A stretch of 64,000 nt of DNA, from NCBI GenBank assembly GCA_946902875.1, contig OX336349.1, positions 18,561,891 through 18,625,890 of the forward strand, in the 5' to 3' direction. This DNA comes from Nematopogon swammerdamellus. Its lineage: Eukaryota > Arthropoda > Insecta > Lepidoptera > Adelidae. The position numbers and the translations under genes are program-made. Shown here piece by piece: positions 52,737 through 62,334 of this stretch. The notes below the pieces were generated by a model, which did no database searches, was not told the origin of the DNA, and saw nothing but the letters and a program-made list of their open reading frames with translations. How positions within the stretch are numbered: position 1 is the stretch's first letter; each line of letters begins with the position of its first letter.

Positions 52737-52756
<20 letters not shown>

Positions 52757-52767
<11 letters not shown>

Positions 52768-52960
52768 TCTTTATTGAAAACCTAATAATACAAATTAGGT
52801 GCAATATGAAAGCTTATAATTGTATTGTGTTGTGGTGGCGTGCCTTGGGAAAGGCCTATGTCCAGCAGTGGACCGATACAGGGTGATGATGATGATGATG
52901 ATGATGATGAAAGCTTAATGCCGTGAGGCATTATATTCGAACTAACATTTGGAGGACAAG
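52757..52960. repeat. K repeat, copy 2, split
   Basis: TTCTTTATTGAAAACC, AATACAAATTAGGTGCAAT, then, after the RTE insertion, GCTTAATGCCGTGAGGCATT. Matches 12944-13035. Confidence 0.65.
52817..52906 (+). mobile_element. RTE-type LINE, 5'-truncated with (GAT)n tail
   Basis: GCGTGCCTTGGGAAAGGCC, TATGTCCAGCAGTGGACC, then (GAT)n. ATGAAAGCTTA occurs on both sides (52806-52816, 52907-52917), a target duplication of 8-11 bp given the ATG tail. K without the insert is contiguous at 12944. Confidence 0.75.
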
Positions 52961-53109
52961 AAGAGAAGAGATGCTGGAATCAACAGGGGGATTAATGCCT
53001 GAAAAGCAGCGCGGCAGGGGATTGCAGCAAACAAATAGCTATTCTCTCTATATTTTTAACGGATAAAATAAAATGTATATTGTATGTATGGAGAATATTT
53101 TCTTTATTT

Positions 53110-53460
53110 CTTTTACACACATCCATACCACACGCTGTATCACGACAATCAGGGTAAGCAGAGTAATCGGCGTTGTGCTGCAAGTACTCTTGTAAATTGT
53201 AGCACAACCCCGACAACCACGTTTAGCAAAGTATTCGGACAAGATAACTATATAGCAGCAAGTAAGTAAGGCACGAAAACCCACCTGCGCTGCGGCATGA
53301 CTCGGTGGAAGGACCGTGCCAATGTGAGAGGTGGCTAGCCTGTCGCCCTTTATCACGTCATCTTATCCTTATCCCTTAATCGCCTTTTACGACATGCACG
53401 GAATTGCACGGGGAGAGCTGCAGTGCCGCTATTCTTTTTAAATACCGGCCCCACACGGGT
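53110..53460 (-). repeat. A repeat, full length
   Basis: ACCACACGCTGTATCACGAC, CAGAGTAATCGGCGTTGTGC, CAACCACGTTTAGCAAAGTA, CTCGGTGGAAGGACCGTGCC and AAATACCGGCCCCACACG. ACGGAATTGCACGG is a small duplication. Confidence 0.75.
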
Positions 53461-53834
53461 TGAATTTTCTTTGATACTTTAGAGGAGTTAAGAGGTTTCC
53501 TTAGACAACTACCACGTAAGTAGGTACAATGTATCACGCATCGGTCGCTTGTCGGGTAAACGGCCAAGCTTGCGAAACTGCGCTCGTTGATATTCGTAAG
53601 CGTGAGTCGGCAATCCGGGCCAATTTACGATAATCTCACTACGTCGATTGTACTACTACTCCCTTTGGCGCATTTCCATACTCGCCGAGCTTTAAACGCA
53701 GTACATGTAAGTTATATTACTAAAAGAAAACTCTATAAGGTTTCTTAACCCGTTCTTCCTTATAGATTGCATTGCTCAACGGGACATGACAAAAGAAATT
53801 ATGACTAACCATACTGAATATTATATGTTTTTAA
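53461..53834. other. unassigned DNA
   Basis: Nothing recognised. Confidence 0.5.
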
Positions 53835-53952
53835 ATTAGAAAAATGCAAATCGAAAATCATTTGAAAAAATATATCCCGACCAGGATTTGAACCTCGGTC
53901 TCTGGCTTTGTTTTTTTGTTTTTGAAAATTTTCGATTTGCATTTTTCTAATT
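53835..53952. mobile_element. 118-bp inverted-repeat element with tRNA-like B box
   Basis: ATTAGAAAAATGCAAATCG at the left and CGATTTGCATTTTTCTAAT at the right are perfect arms. The interior, on the minus strand, has GAGGTTCAAATCCTGGTCGGG, a B-box/T-arm-like sequence. Confidence 0.65.
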
Positions 53953-54190
53953 AAAAAATATATAAAGCGAGTACGTGCTTAGTACTAACATGTAAAAATA
54001 ACATACTGAATATGTCTCAATGAAATATTGTTAATGATGTGTGTCTTTATGGCGAAATAAATATCTGAATCTGAATCTTAGACGTGCGACCATGTCCATC
54101 CATGACCATCACAAGTGCTCTGGTTTGACGTTTTTGCCATCATAAAATACGAAAAAGTAAAAAAAAAATTATTTAAAAAAAATTTATTAA

Positions 54191-54468
54191 AAAAATAAGC
54201 CTTTATATTGATAAAAAGTAAATAAAAAGTTAAAAATAAATTTATTCCGATTGGAAACAAGCCATTTTCAAAATTTTTTACAGTTTTCAAATATAAGCAT
54301 GTTACATTCGACATCGAGAGAGAAAAAGAGGATGGAACTGCTGCAGTCATAACACACCTTTATTTGAAAAATTAAAAAAAAAAATTTAAATGCTTTGTTT
54401 CCAATCGGAATTGATTTATTTTTAACTTTTTAATTATTTTTTAACAATATAAAAGTTTGGTTAAAAAT
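54191..54468. repeat. AT-rich inverted repeat, about 70-bp arms
   Basis: AAAGTTAAAAATAAATTTAT, TCCGATTGGAAACAA pairs with TTGTTTCCAATCGGA, ATTTATTTTTAACTTT. Loop of about 130 bp. Foldback MITE-like. Confidence 0.7.
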
Positions 54469-54764
54469 AAATTTCGTTTATTTTTCGGGTTTTAAATTAC
54501 GTTTATTTTTCGGGTTTTCGTAGCTCGAACGACGAGAGTGGAAAGGTACAGTGAGAATATTTATACTCGAGTTTGCTTTGACTAAACCAACGGGCGCAAG
54601 TTAACCTAGTTATTTTATTTAAATTACAAATGTTAAGAGCGCTGTATGTAATTTATGCTGATGTCTGCTATTGTGTTACAGAAACATGGCGAGAATAAAT
54701 ACCTCTTTGCACTAGCAGCGGCGGCAAGGATAATGGATTTACATCGGAGAGGAGAAAAAATTCG

Positions 54765-54932
54765 GCCAAGTGCGAGTCGAACTCGCGCACCGAGGTTTCT
54801 GTATCGCAATGTCATAGTAAGCGCCACTCACCCCATCTTTGGGGTGTTTTATGAAATGCTTCTTGTTAAAATGCTTCATACTGTTTTCGGTAGATGGCGC
54901 GATTACACTTTTTAGTTTCTTGTATGGGGGGT
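54765..54932 (-). mobile_element. G element, terminal part
   Basis: AAGTGCGAGTCGAACTCGCG, TATCGCAATGTCATAGTAAG, CGGTAGATGGCGCGATTACA, TTAGTTTCTTGTATGGGG. It stops where S2 begins. Confidence 0.7.
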
Positions 54933-54934
54933 TT

Positions 54935-55232
54935 TGTGCATACCTACACCCTGCTGCTTCACCGTTCGGAACCGGTGTAAAACTGTAGGTCACTTCCCTT
55001 GCCCCTTATTAGGTGGTAGGCTCAAATTGTAGCCGACTGGGTTGGTACCATCGTACTGGATGTAAGATGGCCGCATAGCAGCCTCGGTTGTGTTCTCCTC
55101 TAGTCCAGTATAGCCAGCTATCCAGGGAAGTCTCCGGTATGGCACCTACCTTCTCGGATGTGATATTGGCTGGTCGGAGCATGCGCTTTGGCCCCTCCGA
55201 CTCAGCCACCCATACCGAATTACATAAAAAAA
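54935..55232 (+). mobile_element. S2 SINE, head truncated
   Basis: TGCATACCTACACCCTGCTG, ACCGGTGTAAAACTGTAGG, CCTTATTAGGTGGTAGG, GGGTTGGTACCATCG, TAAGATGGCCGCATAGCAGC to GAATTACAT and A-run. A clean plus-strand copy. Confidence 0.85.
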
Positions 55233-55236
55233 TATA

Positions 55237-56106
55237 TAGGGTGTTTCAGGGTTCGAAAGGGGTCCATACTCGTATTTGAAAACGAAAAGCTGGGAAAGTT
55301 TTTCCCAGATTGGGTCATTTTATAGTACTTTTTGGTGAAAATCGTTTCATCGAGATTTCGTGGACAATTGACATCCGCCTGTATTAAATAAAAATAAAAT
55401 GATTAACTTGCAATTTTTAACTATTACAATTTGAACTGCATGAAGGTAAATTCCAAAAACTTAAATTTAAATTACATCAAAAGAAAAAGGAGACTGGACT
55501 AAGTCATTGCACTACCTAGACAGCACCTCGCCATATTCACTGTCCATCTAGTTTTATTACAATTTAAAATTTTTGTATGAAAAAAAATATGGAATTTCGA
55601 TTTTTTTTTTTATGGAAACTGACACGGTTGGCTACATCACCTACAACATCCGTGATGTCAGCCCATAACACCGGGTGAACTTGGTGCCACGTCAGTGCTT
55701 CCCTTCGGTCGTGCCGGCTACACTGAACTGGACGGAAAACACAAACTATTTACATAGCTGTTTCGACCGACCTTTCATTCAGTGCGGTGGTACCAAACCG
55801 GGCGGGCTTAACCCTACCACTTAGTAATATAAGAAGGGAGTCATATCCCTTAGTCGCCTTTTACGACATACACGGGGAGAGATGCAGTGGGGCTATTCTT
55901 TTAAAGTACCGGCCCCACACGGTACAAATTTTTGTACAAACACGGTACAAGTATTTGTGTGATGATGAGTAGAATAGAATAGAATAGAATAGAATATGCT
56001 TTATTGCTTTCCAATACAACGATTTTACAAAAGGCGGACTTATTACTATATTATTATGAGTACTTTCTATTCCCGAAGTTTTTCAAGCCTATCCTGAAAC
56101 AACCTG
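55237..56106. mobile_element. M, Tc1/mariner-type MITE, copy 3, with nested insertions
   Basis: AGGGTGTTTCAGGGTTCGAA at the left and AAGCCTATCCTGAAACAACC at the right, TA outside both ends. The MITE sequence is interrupted by the composite SINE (55604-55932) and by a reversed E-like end with (TAGAA)n (about 55970-56040). The left terminus has lost the AGGATAGG... segment found in copy 2. Confidence 0.75.
55604..55932 (-). mobile_element. composite SINE, A head on S1 body and tail
   Basis: Minus strand: GTGTGGGGCCGGTACTTTAA, CCCACTGCATCTCTCCCCGT, GGCGACTAAGGGATATGACT, CCCTTCTTATATTACTAAGT, GGTAGGGTTAAGCCCGCCC, then full S1 body, tail and A-run. The junction is identical to 28044. Confidence 0.85.
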
Positions 56107-56414
56107 TACATTACATGTCCGTCACTGCGTGGTCACTGCTCTTCCAACTGAGGCATCAGAAAAGGTTTTCGAAATTAAAAATTCAAACAACTGAAACTGA
56201 AAATGACCTAACGAAATCGCATGTTCAATGTTCGACAATGTTATGTATAGGTACCTATTGCAGATGTTTAGGTGGGTACGCAGTGCGCCGGCGCGGGTCA
56301 CGCAGTGCGGTAATGGGGTTCTATTCTCGGCTCACACATCGGGCCCATCTGTTACGCCTACTTAATCGACAGGATGGTTTTATTTTATATCATCCAATTG
56401 AATATTACAAATTT
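56107..56414. other. unassigned DNA
   Basis: No gene; end of a 137-codon chance ORF (56004-56417) that crosses the MITE terminus. Confidence 0.5.
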
Positions 56415-56492
56415 TGAGTCGCCTTTTATTCATACACGTGGAGAGATGTAGTGGGGCTGTTATTTTTAAGTACCGGCCCCACACAGTACTCT
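56415..56492 (-). repeat. A head only
   Basis: AGTCGCCTTTTATTCATACA, GAGATGTAGTGGGGC, AAGTACCGGCCCCACACAG: the head used by composite SINEs, without body. Confidence 0.65.
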
Positions 56493-56663
56493 CTGGACAT
56501 GTTACACTTTTAGCCGAATTGATTACCTAGTCAAGTTTTTAGGGTTCCGTATCTATACGGAAGCCTATAACTAAGCCTACGCCACCGTCCGTCCGAAGGC
56601 TGTATCTTTTGAATCGTGCTAGGTAGACAGTTACATATTTCTGTTATTATGGCGCATAATATA

Positions 56664-57050
56664 TTTTTTTTTTATGGAAACTTACACGGTTGGCTACATC
56701 ACCTACAACGTCCGTGATATCATCCCATAACACCGGGTGAACTAGGTGCCATGTCAGTGCTTCCCCCTTTGATCGTGCCGGCTACACTGAACTGGTCAGA
56801 AAACACAAACTATTTACATAGCCGTTTCAACCGACGTTTCATTCAGTGCGGTGGTACCAACTAGGGCTGGTTAAACCCTACCACCAAGTAAGATTAGGAG
56901 GGAAGGGACCTACAGTTTTACGAGGAATCCGAACCTCGGTCAGCCTCCAACGGTCAGCGGTCACCCATCCAAGTACTGACCGCACCCAGCGTTGCTTAAC
57001 ATTCAATAGCGACAGTTGACTGTCTGCACCACTGAGCTATCGAGGCTGAC
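56664..57050 (-). mobile_element. S1 SINE, full length
   Basis: Complete head to tail, including GAGGCTGAC end, CAAGTACTGACCGCACCC and a T-run. Close to the 28782 copy (shared GGAATCCGAACCTCGG and CATTCAATAGCGACAG). Confidence 0.9.
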
Positions 57051-57131
57051 AAATATGTTAACAAATAATAAAAAAAGCAAAAAGTAAAAAATTAAGAGGG
57101 GCCCCATACAAGAAACGCGATAAGAATATGT

Positions 57132-57262
57132 ATTTTTTTATGTAATCCGTTATGGGTGGCTGCCAGTCGAAAGGGACAAAGCACATGCTCCGACGAGCCA
57201 ATATCACCTCGAAGGAGGTAGGTGCCATACCGGAGACTTCCCTGGATTGCTGGCTATACTGG
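57132..57262 (-). mobile_element. S2 SINE, 3' part
   Basis: ATGTAATCCGTTATGGGTGG to CTGGATTGCTGGCTATACTG. Confidence 0.75.
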
Positions 57263-57466
57263 AATACAATATTCTTAGTACAATATTGACGCTACTAAAT
57301 AATAAGTGACGCTACAGGTAGTTAGCATTGAAAAACAGCAGCAGACATAACAGACAGACAAAGTTGATAGACGGATATGGTTTTATGGTAGGTATGGTAT
57401 AGCGAATCTACGGAACCCTCCGTGAGCGAGTAAAACTCGAACTTGACCGATTTTTACTATAGCAGC

Positions 57467-57522
57467 GGCCTATTCATGGCCCCACATGTGCGAGCGAGCA
57501 CATGCGGGGCCGTGAATAAGGC
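57467..57522. repeat. hairpin, about 25-bp arms
   Basis: GGCCTATTCATGGCCCC / GGGGCCGTGAATAAGGCC around CACATGTGCGAGCGAGCACATG; two mismatches and one bulge. Confidence 0.8.
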
Positions 57523-57525
57523 CCA

Positions 57526-57648
57526 CTTGCACCAACACAAGTTCAATATATAAACCAGTTCAACTCGTTAAACTAGCACCCGTTGTATGTGTGAACCGCG
57601 TTTAAATCCATAACTCGCCACTTAACTTTAAACTCGTGTTGGTGCAAG
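57526..57648. mobile_element. 123-bp MITE
   Basis: CTTGCACCAACACAAGTTCA / TTAAACTCGTGTTGGTGCAAG are terminal inverted repeats of about 20 bp. No ORF. It sits immediately beside the 57467 hairpin. Confidence 0.75.
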
Positions 57649-57902
57649 ACGCGCTAAGTCACATAGCTTTCAGAACGTATTAGAGCACCATGTTTGTGCG
57701 GCAAGTAGAAAGTTCATAGTTCGTTATCAGCGGCAATTCAATTGTTATGTGTTTCGGCGCCGCAACCTCGCGGCGGGGGTGGCGGCGGGGCGCGGAGGGG
57801 CGGGCGCGACCTGCCGCGTTCGAATCGCCTATGCTTCCTGTGTAGTGCGTTTTGTATTGTAGATCCTATTAAATTTTTTTTTTATTTCTTTGCTAACTAC
57901 AG

Positions 57903-58299
57903 TTTTTTTTATTTATTTTTTATGGTAACTAACACGGTTGGCTACATCACCTACAACATCCGTAATGTCAGCCCATAACACCGGGCGAACTAGGTGACAT
58001 GTCAGTGCTTCCCTTCATTTCATGTCGGCTACACTGAACTGGACGGAAAACACGAACTATTCACATAGTCGTTTCGACCGACGTTTCGCTCAGTGCGGTG
58101 GTACCAACCCGGCCGAGATAAACCCTACCACCTAGCAAGGTAAGAAGGGAAGGGACCTACAGTTTTACGTGGAATCCGAACCACGGTCAGCCTCCAACGG
58201 TCGAGCGGTCACCCATCCAAGTACTGACCGCGCTCAGCGTTGCTTAAACAATCAATAGCGACAGTCGACTGTCTGCACCACTGAGCTATCGAGGCTGAC
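57903..58299 (-). mobile_element. S1 SINE, full length
   Basis: T-run to GAGGCTGAC, with AAGTACTGACCGCGCTCAGC (5S-like) and TGAGCTATCGAGGCTGAC (A box side). Well preserved. Confidence 0.9.
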
Positions 58300-58669
58300 A
58301 AGTTGCAGGACTTAGAATTTGACACCAGCATGGACAAGATAAGGCTGAAACTGAAACTTCCTACTATATCTAACGAAAATTCACTCTGAACGGGGGAATA
58401 TTTCAAGAATGGGTTACCCAACTTGCCACCAGGGTTATCAAAGAACCTGCTAGTGGTGTACTGCGAGAAAAGTACCCATAAATCACCGATAATTTATTTC
58501 TTTGAAATAGAAATACATTATTGGTGGTTACCAAACTTTGGTAATAACTTAAGTTAGGTTACAAGTACATAAAGTAGATTTGACCAATGAAAGTGTAGAA
58601 AATTCCTATTTTACAGCAGAGGTCTCTTCACCAACTAGGAAAAGTGTAAATGATATTCCAATCGTCTGA
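58300..58669. other. unassigned DNA
   Basis: Nothing recognised. Confidence 0.5.
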
Positions 58670-58852
58670 CCTGATCTTCATCAAACATAGCTAAGAACCA
58701 TTCCGGTTAAACCAGCTTTCTAATAAAAAAAAAACGCATCCAAATCAGCCCATCCGTTTGGGAGCTACGATGGCACAGACACACAGACATACAGACGTAG
58801 ACTTCAAATTTATAACACCCCTCCTTTTGCGTCGGGTGTTAAAAAATGGGTA
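58670..58852 (+). repeat. dispersed repeat ending in a TAACACCC stem-loop
   Basis: GACCTGATCTTCATCAAACA, AATCAGCCCATCCGTTTGGG, ACACACAGACATACAGACG, then TAACACCCCTCCTTTTGCGT, CGGGTGTTA (8-bp stem). This end is familiar from dispersed insect elements; single copy here. Confidence 0.45.
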
Positions 58853-59214
58853 CCTATAACACCACTGCATAAAATGTCGATTTATTTTCAAAAAATTATT
58901 GACAACAACCCTGGACTCTGCATGTAAAATGTACTACACACTAAAACACCAAAATCTAACCTTTCGTGTGATTTTTACCGCTCTCTGAATTAGCATAAAG
59001 CCTCGTATGTCAATCGTGCACACACACAATAAGAAAGCCGGGCTTATCGCGCGAGGCGATCTTTCTCGGCCGACCCATTTGTTATCTGTCCTGTGTAATT
59101 TGAGTTTTTCGTGGAAAGTGGCGTGTGTGTGAGGATTAAGCTCTTGGGTGATATGTCGATAAACTTAAATGTGGAATCAAAAGTTAATCAATATGTTTTA
59201 CTATAATAAATTTG
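58853..59214. other. unassigned DNA
   Basis: Nothing recognised. Confidence 0.5.
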
Positions 59215-59440
59215 CCTTCCTTTACCTTGCTTGGTGGTAAAGGTTTAACCGGAGCGGATTGATACCACCACACATGAAAGTCGATCGAAGCGGCTATGTA
59301 CCTAAATGGTTCGTGTTTTCCGTCCAGTTCAGTGTAGCCGGCACGACCTAAGGGAATCGCTACCATGGCATCTAGTTTTGCGAAGTTTTGCGTGAGCATC
59401 ACGGGTGTAGTTGTTGATGTACTCAACCGTATCAATTTTT
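59215..59440 (+). mobile_element. S1 SINE, 3' half, diverged
   Basis: CTTTACCTTGCTTGGTGG, GATACCACCACACATGAAAG, CCGTCCAGTTCAGTGTAGCC, ACTCAACCGTATCAATTTT. Many substitutions. Confidence 0.7.
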
Positions 59441-59445
59441 TTTCG

Positions 59446-59595
59446 CACGGTTGGCAACATCCCCTACAACATCCGTGACGTCAGCCCATAATTACTTTCA
59501 TTCAGTGCGGTGGTACCAATCCGGGCGGGTTAAGCCCTACCGCCTAGTAAGGTGAGAACGGCATAGGGACGTATAGTTTTACTTGAAATGCGGAA
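59446..59595 (-). mobile_element. S1 SINE, internally deleted, inverted against its neighbour
   Basis: GCACGGTTGGCAACATCCCC, CCGTGACGTCAGCCCATAA joins directly to TTTCATTCAGTGCGGTGGTA, skipping about 130 bp. Tail-to-tail with the copy at 59215. Confidence 0.7.
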
Positions 59596-59989
59596 ACAAA
59601 ATGTCAGTCGTTTGTCAACCATCACTTTCGACCTTCGTCGTGTCGACCTAAGCTTCATCGTCTCGCATGGCGTGTGTAGTTCAAGTGTGTGAATGATTAT
59701 GTTATGGCGTGTTGTTGTGGTGAAATGCTCTACAAAATAGCTCGAATAAAATGTTGTTAGCTTGAGTTATTGTGTGCCGACAAGAGTTTATTACGTAAAT
59801 TTATACTTTCTCGTATGTAAAAATGGTTTGAAACGCAGCATTGTTTTAATAAAATTTTTACACACACCATAGATTTAATTTGATAGATAGGGTAGAGCGC
59901 TCAAGAGTTCGTCACCGATTAGACATAACGGTGTGTGTGTCTTCATGTACAGTAGTCATCAAGAATTGCATTAAAAGCTGCCTCAATAC
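59596..59989. other. unassigned DNA
   Basis: Nothing recognised. Confidence 0.5.
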
Positions 59990-60360
59990 ATTCATGATTC
60001 CTCTCTTAATTCCGACAATCATAACTATGATACACGGTGTAAGAATAATGTACAACTAATAAGACATAGATTAGCTAAAACCTCAAAAAGCTTTATTTGT
60101 AACAGTGTTAGATTTTATAATAGACTGTCTTCTAACATAAAACAATTAGATGATAATAATTTTTAACGACGGATTAAAATAATGTTAATTGAAAAGAGTT
60201 ATTACACTATTAAGGATGCATTAACTGGCCGTAATTTTATCTAAGAGTTTGACTACTGTTTTTCTTACTAACAAACTTTGACAATTGGACACACTTTGTA
60301 TCATTAGATTTTTAAATTACTTATTACCTTTCTTTGTAATAAACGTTAACAATTTTTTTT
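59990..60360 (+). pseudogene. CR1-group LINE, RT C-terminus and 3' UTR
   Basis: Frame from 59990 reads SDNHNYDTRCKNNVQLIRHR, LAKTSKSFICNSVRFYNRLS, SNIKQLDDNNF, one TAA, then RRIKIMLIEKSYYTIKDAL, stop at 60242. The pattern HNY-TR...L---RL--T--S----S-K-YN-LP--I...FK--L--WLL---YYT--- is the end of CR1/Crack-type RTs. A UTR with AATAAACG and a T-rich stretch follows. A fourth LINE family in the window. Confidence 0.7.
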
Positions 60361-60519
60361 TATTTGACTTGATATAATATGAAGTATCAAAATTGACGAT
60401 TGGCCCTTTCATTGGTGACATTGTCTGTAGTGCGCCATGTTAGACTATGCACTATCTATGGATTTAAATCGTTGGTAGATCCCCGACAATCGGGGTTTGC
60501 AGTGTAAATACTCGTATAG

Positions 60520-61345
60520 GTAGATAGGAAATACTTTATTGCTACTAAAAACATTTAACAGTAATAAGTACATCGGACATTTACTTAAGGTGCAAAGGCG
60601 GACTTATCCTTTACAGAAGATTTTTTTTTTTAATTGACAGCGCGACATATTGCGCCGAGCCACCCATAAGGTGTCTAACGACGCCCATGGACATTCGGTC
60701 GTATGCGGGGGTTGCGAATGCCATGCCGGCCTGACAGGTGCCCATTCACGCCCCTCTTGAAGGACCCGAGACTGTACTTGGGGGGAAATATATGGGCAGG
60801 GAGAGCGTTCCAGAGTTTACCGGTTCTGTAGAGGAAAGATCTGCAGAATCGATTGGTACGCATCCGCGGTAAGTCCAGCGTGTAGGGATGCAATCCCTGC
60901 CCAGTGCGCGTGGTGCGAAGGTGGAAAGGGGACGGCGGGATCGCATTAAACAGCTCCTCCGAGCACTCCCCATGGAATAAGCGATAGAACACACTTAGGG
61001 AGCCGACATCCCTACGGTGTTGCAGTGGTTCTAGATCGCAGGACACTTCGGGGTCACCCACTAGTCGCACGGCTCGACGCTGGATTGATTCCAGAGGCGC
61101 AAGCTGGTATTTGGCAGAGCCATCCCACAGGTGCGAGCAGTACTGCAAGCAGGACCTGATCTGCGATTTATACAGAAGCAGCTTTTGGTCTGGCGCGAAG
61201 TACCGTCGTCGCACCTTATTGAGTACGCCCAGCTTTTTAGAAGCCAGCAGATTTCTTCCTTGCAACCTTTGAATGTTCGAGATTCGATTAATATTGTGAA
61301 ATGTAAGTAAGTAGTAGCAAAAGGGTGAATGTCAAATTGAGTTAC
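60520..61345 (-). mobile_element. E, split by a J2 insertion
   Basis: Minus strand: TTTTGCTACTACTTACTTAC to CGAACATTCAAAGGTTG and GGAAGAAATCT (down to about 61253), then J2, then ATCTTCTGTAAAGGATAAGT, CCGCCTTTGCACC, GCAATAAAGTATTTCC (60628-60520). In undisturbed E these parts are contiguous (AGAAATCTCTGTAAGGGATA). AATCT at both edges is the likely target duplication. Confidence 0.75.
60629..61262 (-). pseudogene. J2 LINE, longest copy, 5'-truncated
   Basis: 196 codons open on the minus strand: LLASKKLGVLNKVRRRYFAP, QKLLLYKSQIRSCLQYCSHL, WDGSAKYQLAPLESIQRRAV, RLVGDPEVS, RRDVGSLSVFYRLFHG, TRTGQGLHPYTLDLPRMRTN, RFCRSFLYRTGKLWNALPAH, then VNGHLSGRHGIRNP. It is homologous to J1 residues about 797-965; the catalytic domain is absent. 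The first 8-10 codons may belong to the E host sequence. 3' UTR (GCGCAATATGTCGCGCTGTC) and A-tail are present. Confidence 0.85.
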
Positions 61346-61494
61346 AATAATTTATATTAAGAATATGTAAGTACATGCTAGTTAAATAAAAGCTATACTT
61401 GTGTCAATTCAAATTAAATAATGTATTGTTAAAAGCACTAAAATTCATTTAAAAAAGGTACTAAATATATTAAAAATATACTCAAAAATATAAT

Positions 61495-61582
61495 TTTTTA
61501 CTAAGCCTACAACGTCTGTCTGTCCATCCGTCCGTTCGATGGCTGTATCTTTGGAACCGCTATAGCTGGAACCGCAATATTG
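61495..61582 (+). mobile_element. G element fragment
   Basis: TTACTAAGCCTACAACGTC, (GTCT)n to GTCCGTTCG, GGCTGTATCTTTGGAACCGC; ends where S1 begins. Confidence 0.65.
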
Positions 61583-61583
61583 T

Positions 61584-61962
61584 CAGCCTCGGTAGATCAG
61601 TGGTGCGGTCGGTCGACTGTTGTAAAGCAACCCTGAGCGCAGTCAGTACTTGGATGGGTAACGGCACGACTGTTGTAGGCTGACCGTGGTTCAGATTCCA
61701 CGTAAAACTGTAGGCCCCTTCCCTTCTTACCTTACTAGGTGGCAGGGTTTATCGCGCCCTGATTGGTACCACCGCACTGAATGAAACGTCGGTCGAAACG
61801 GCTATGTCAATAGTTCGTGTTTTCCGTCCAGTTCAGTCCAGTTCCGACATGAAAATTAAGGGTAGCACTGACACGGCACCTAGTTCACCCGGTGTTATGG
61901 GGTGACATCACGGATGTTGTAGGTGATGAAGTCAACCGTGTCAGTTTCCATAAAAAAAAACT
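61584..61962 (+). mobile_element. S1 SINE, full length
   Basis: CAGCCTCGGTAGATCAGTGG, CAGTACTTGGATGGGTAACG, GTTCAGATTCCACG, body, CAACCGTGTCAGTTTCCAT and A-run. Confidence 0.9.
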
Positions 61963-62334
61963 AGATGCCCCGTATAAGGCTTCTTAAAAACAAACATTAC
62001 CATTACATTTGAACCACATTTTAAAAACCACCCCCCAGGCAACCCTTACTCCCCGCGCGCTAAGGAAGGCGCTCCGTGGAAGCAGCTAGGGGCGAGCGGG
62101 CGCGCGCGGGGCGGGGGGAGGGGGAGGTACCTGCATTCTTTGCAAATTGATACAAATTATTTGAGTGCGGACTCTTCTTTGTCTGTGCCACGCTTGTTAA
62201 GGCTGCCGAACGACTTTTATTATTTTTTACCGAGGGCGTCCACTACGCTAGATTTCGGAGACGATTTTGATATGTCATTTCAATCAATTGAAAAATTTAG
62301 ATAAATAGAAATGATGACGATATAATAGATGATA
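61963..62334. other. unassigned; GC-rich patch
   Basis: 62040-62135 is strongly GC-rich (GCGCGCGGGGCGGGGGGAGG). No element recognised. Confidence 0.45.

Larger units (their letters stand above)
49028..52754 (+). mobile_element. J1, jockey/CR1-group LINE with intact main ORF
   Basis: A GC-richer block starting near 49028 leads into the 982-codon ORF. A 3' UTR of about 55 bp follows (TTGGCTGCGCCTGAGG, GCGACCTCGGACAGAGCC), then an A-run (52735-52754). Short dead copies at 15095 and 20856 share the exact 3' end, defining the terminus. The 5' boundary is a guess and no target duplication was identified, partly because the right flank is (TA)n. Confidence 0.85.
56537..57455 (+). mobile_element. 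G element split by two SINEs
   Basis: G left part 56537-56663 (GGTTCCGTATCTATACGG, TGTATCTTTTGAATCGTGC), S1 at 56664-57050, G middle 57051-57131 (TTAACAAATAATAAAA, GGGGCCCCATACAAGAAACG), S2 at 57132-57262, and a G end at about 57410-57455 (CGGAACCCTCCGTGAGCGAG). AATAT on both sides of the S1 is a candidate target duplication. Confidence 0.65.
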
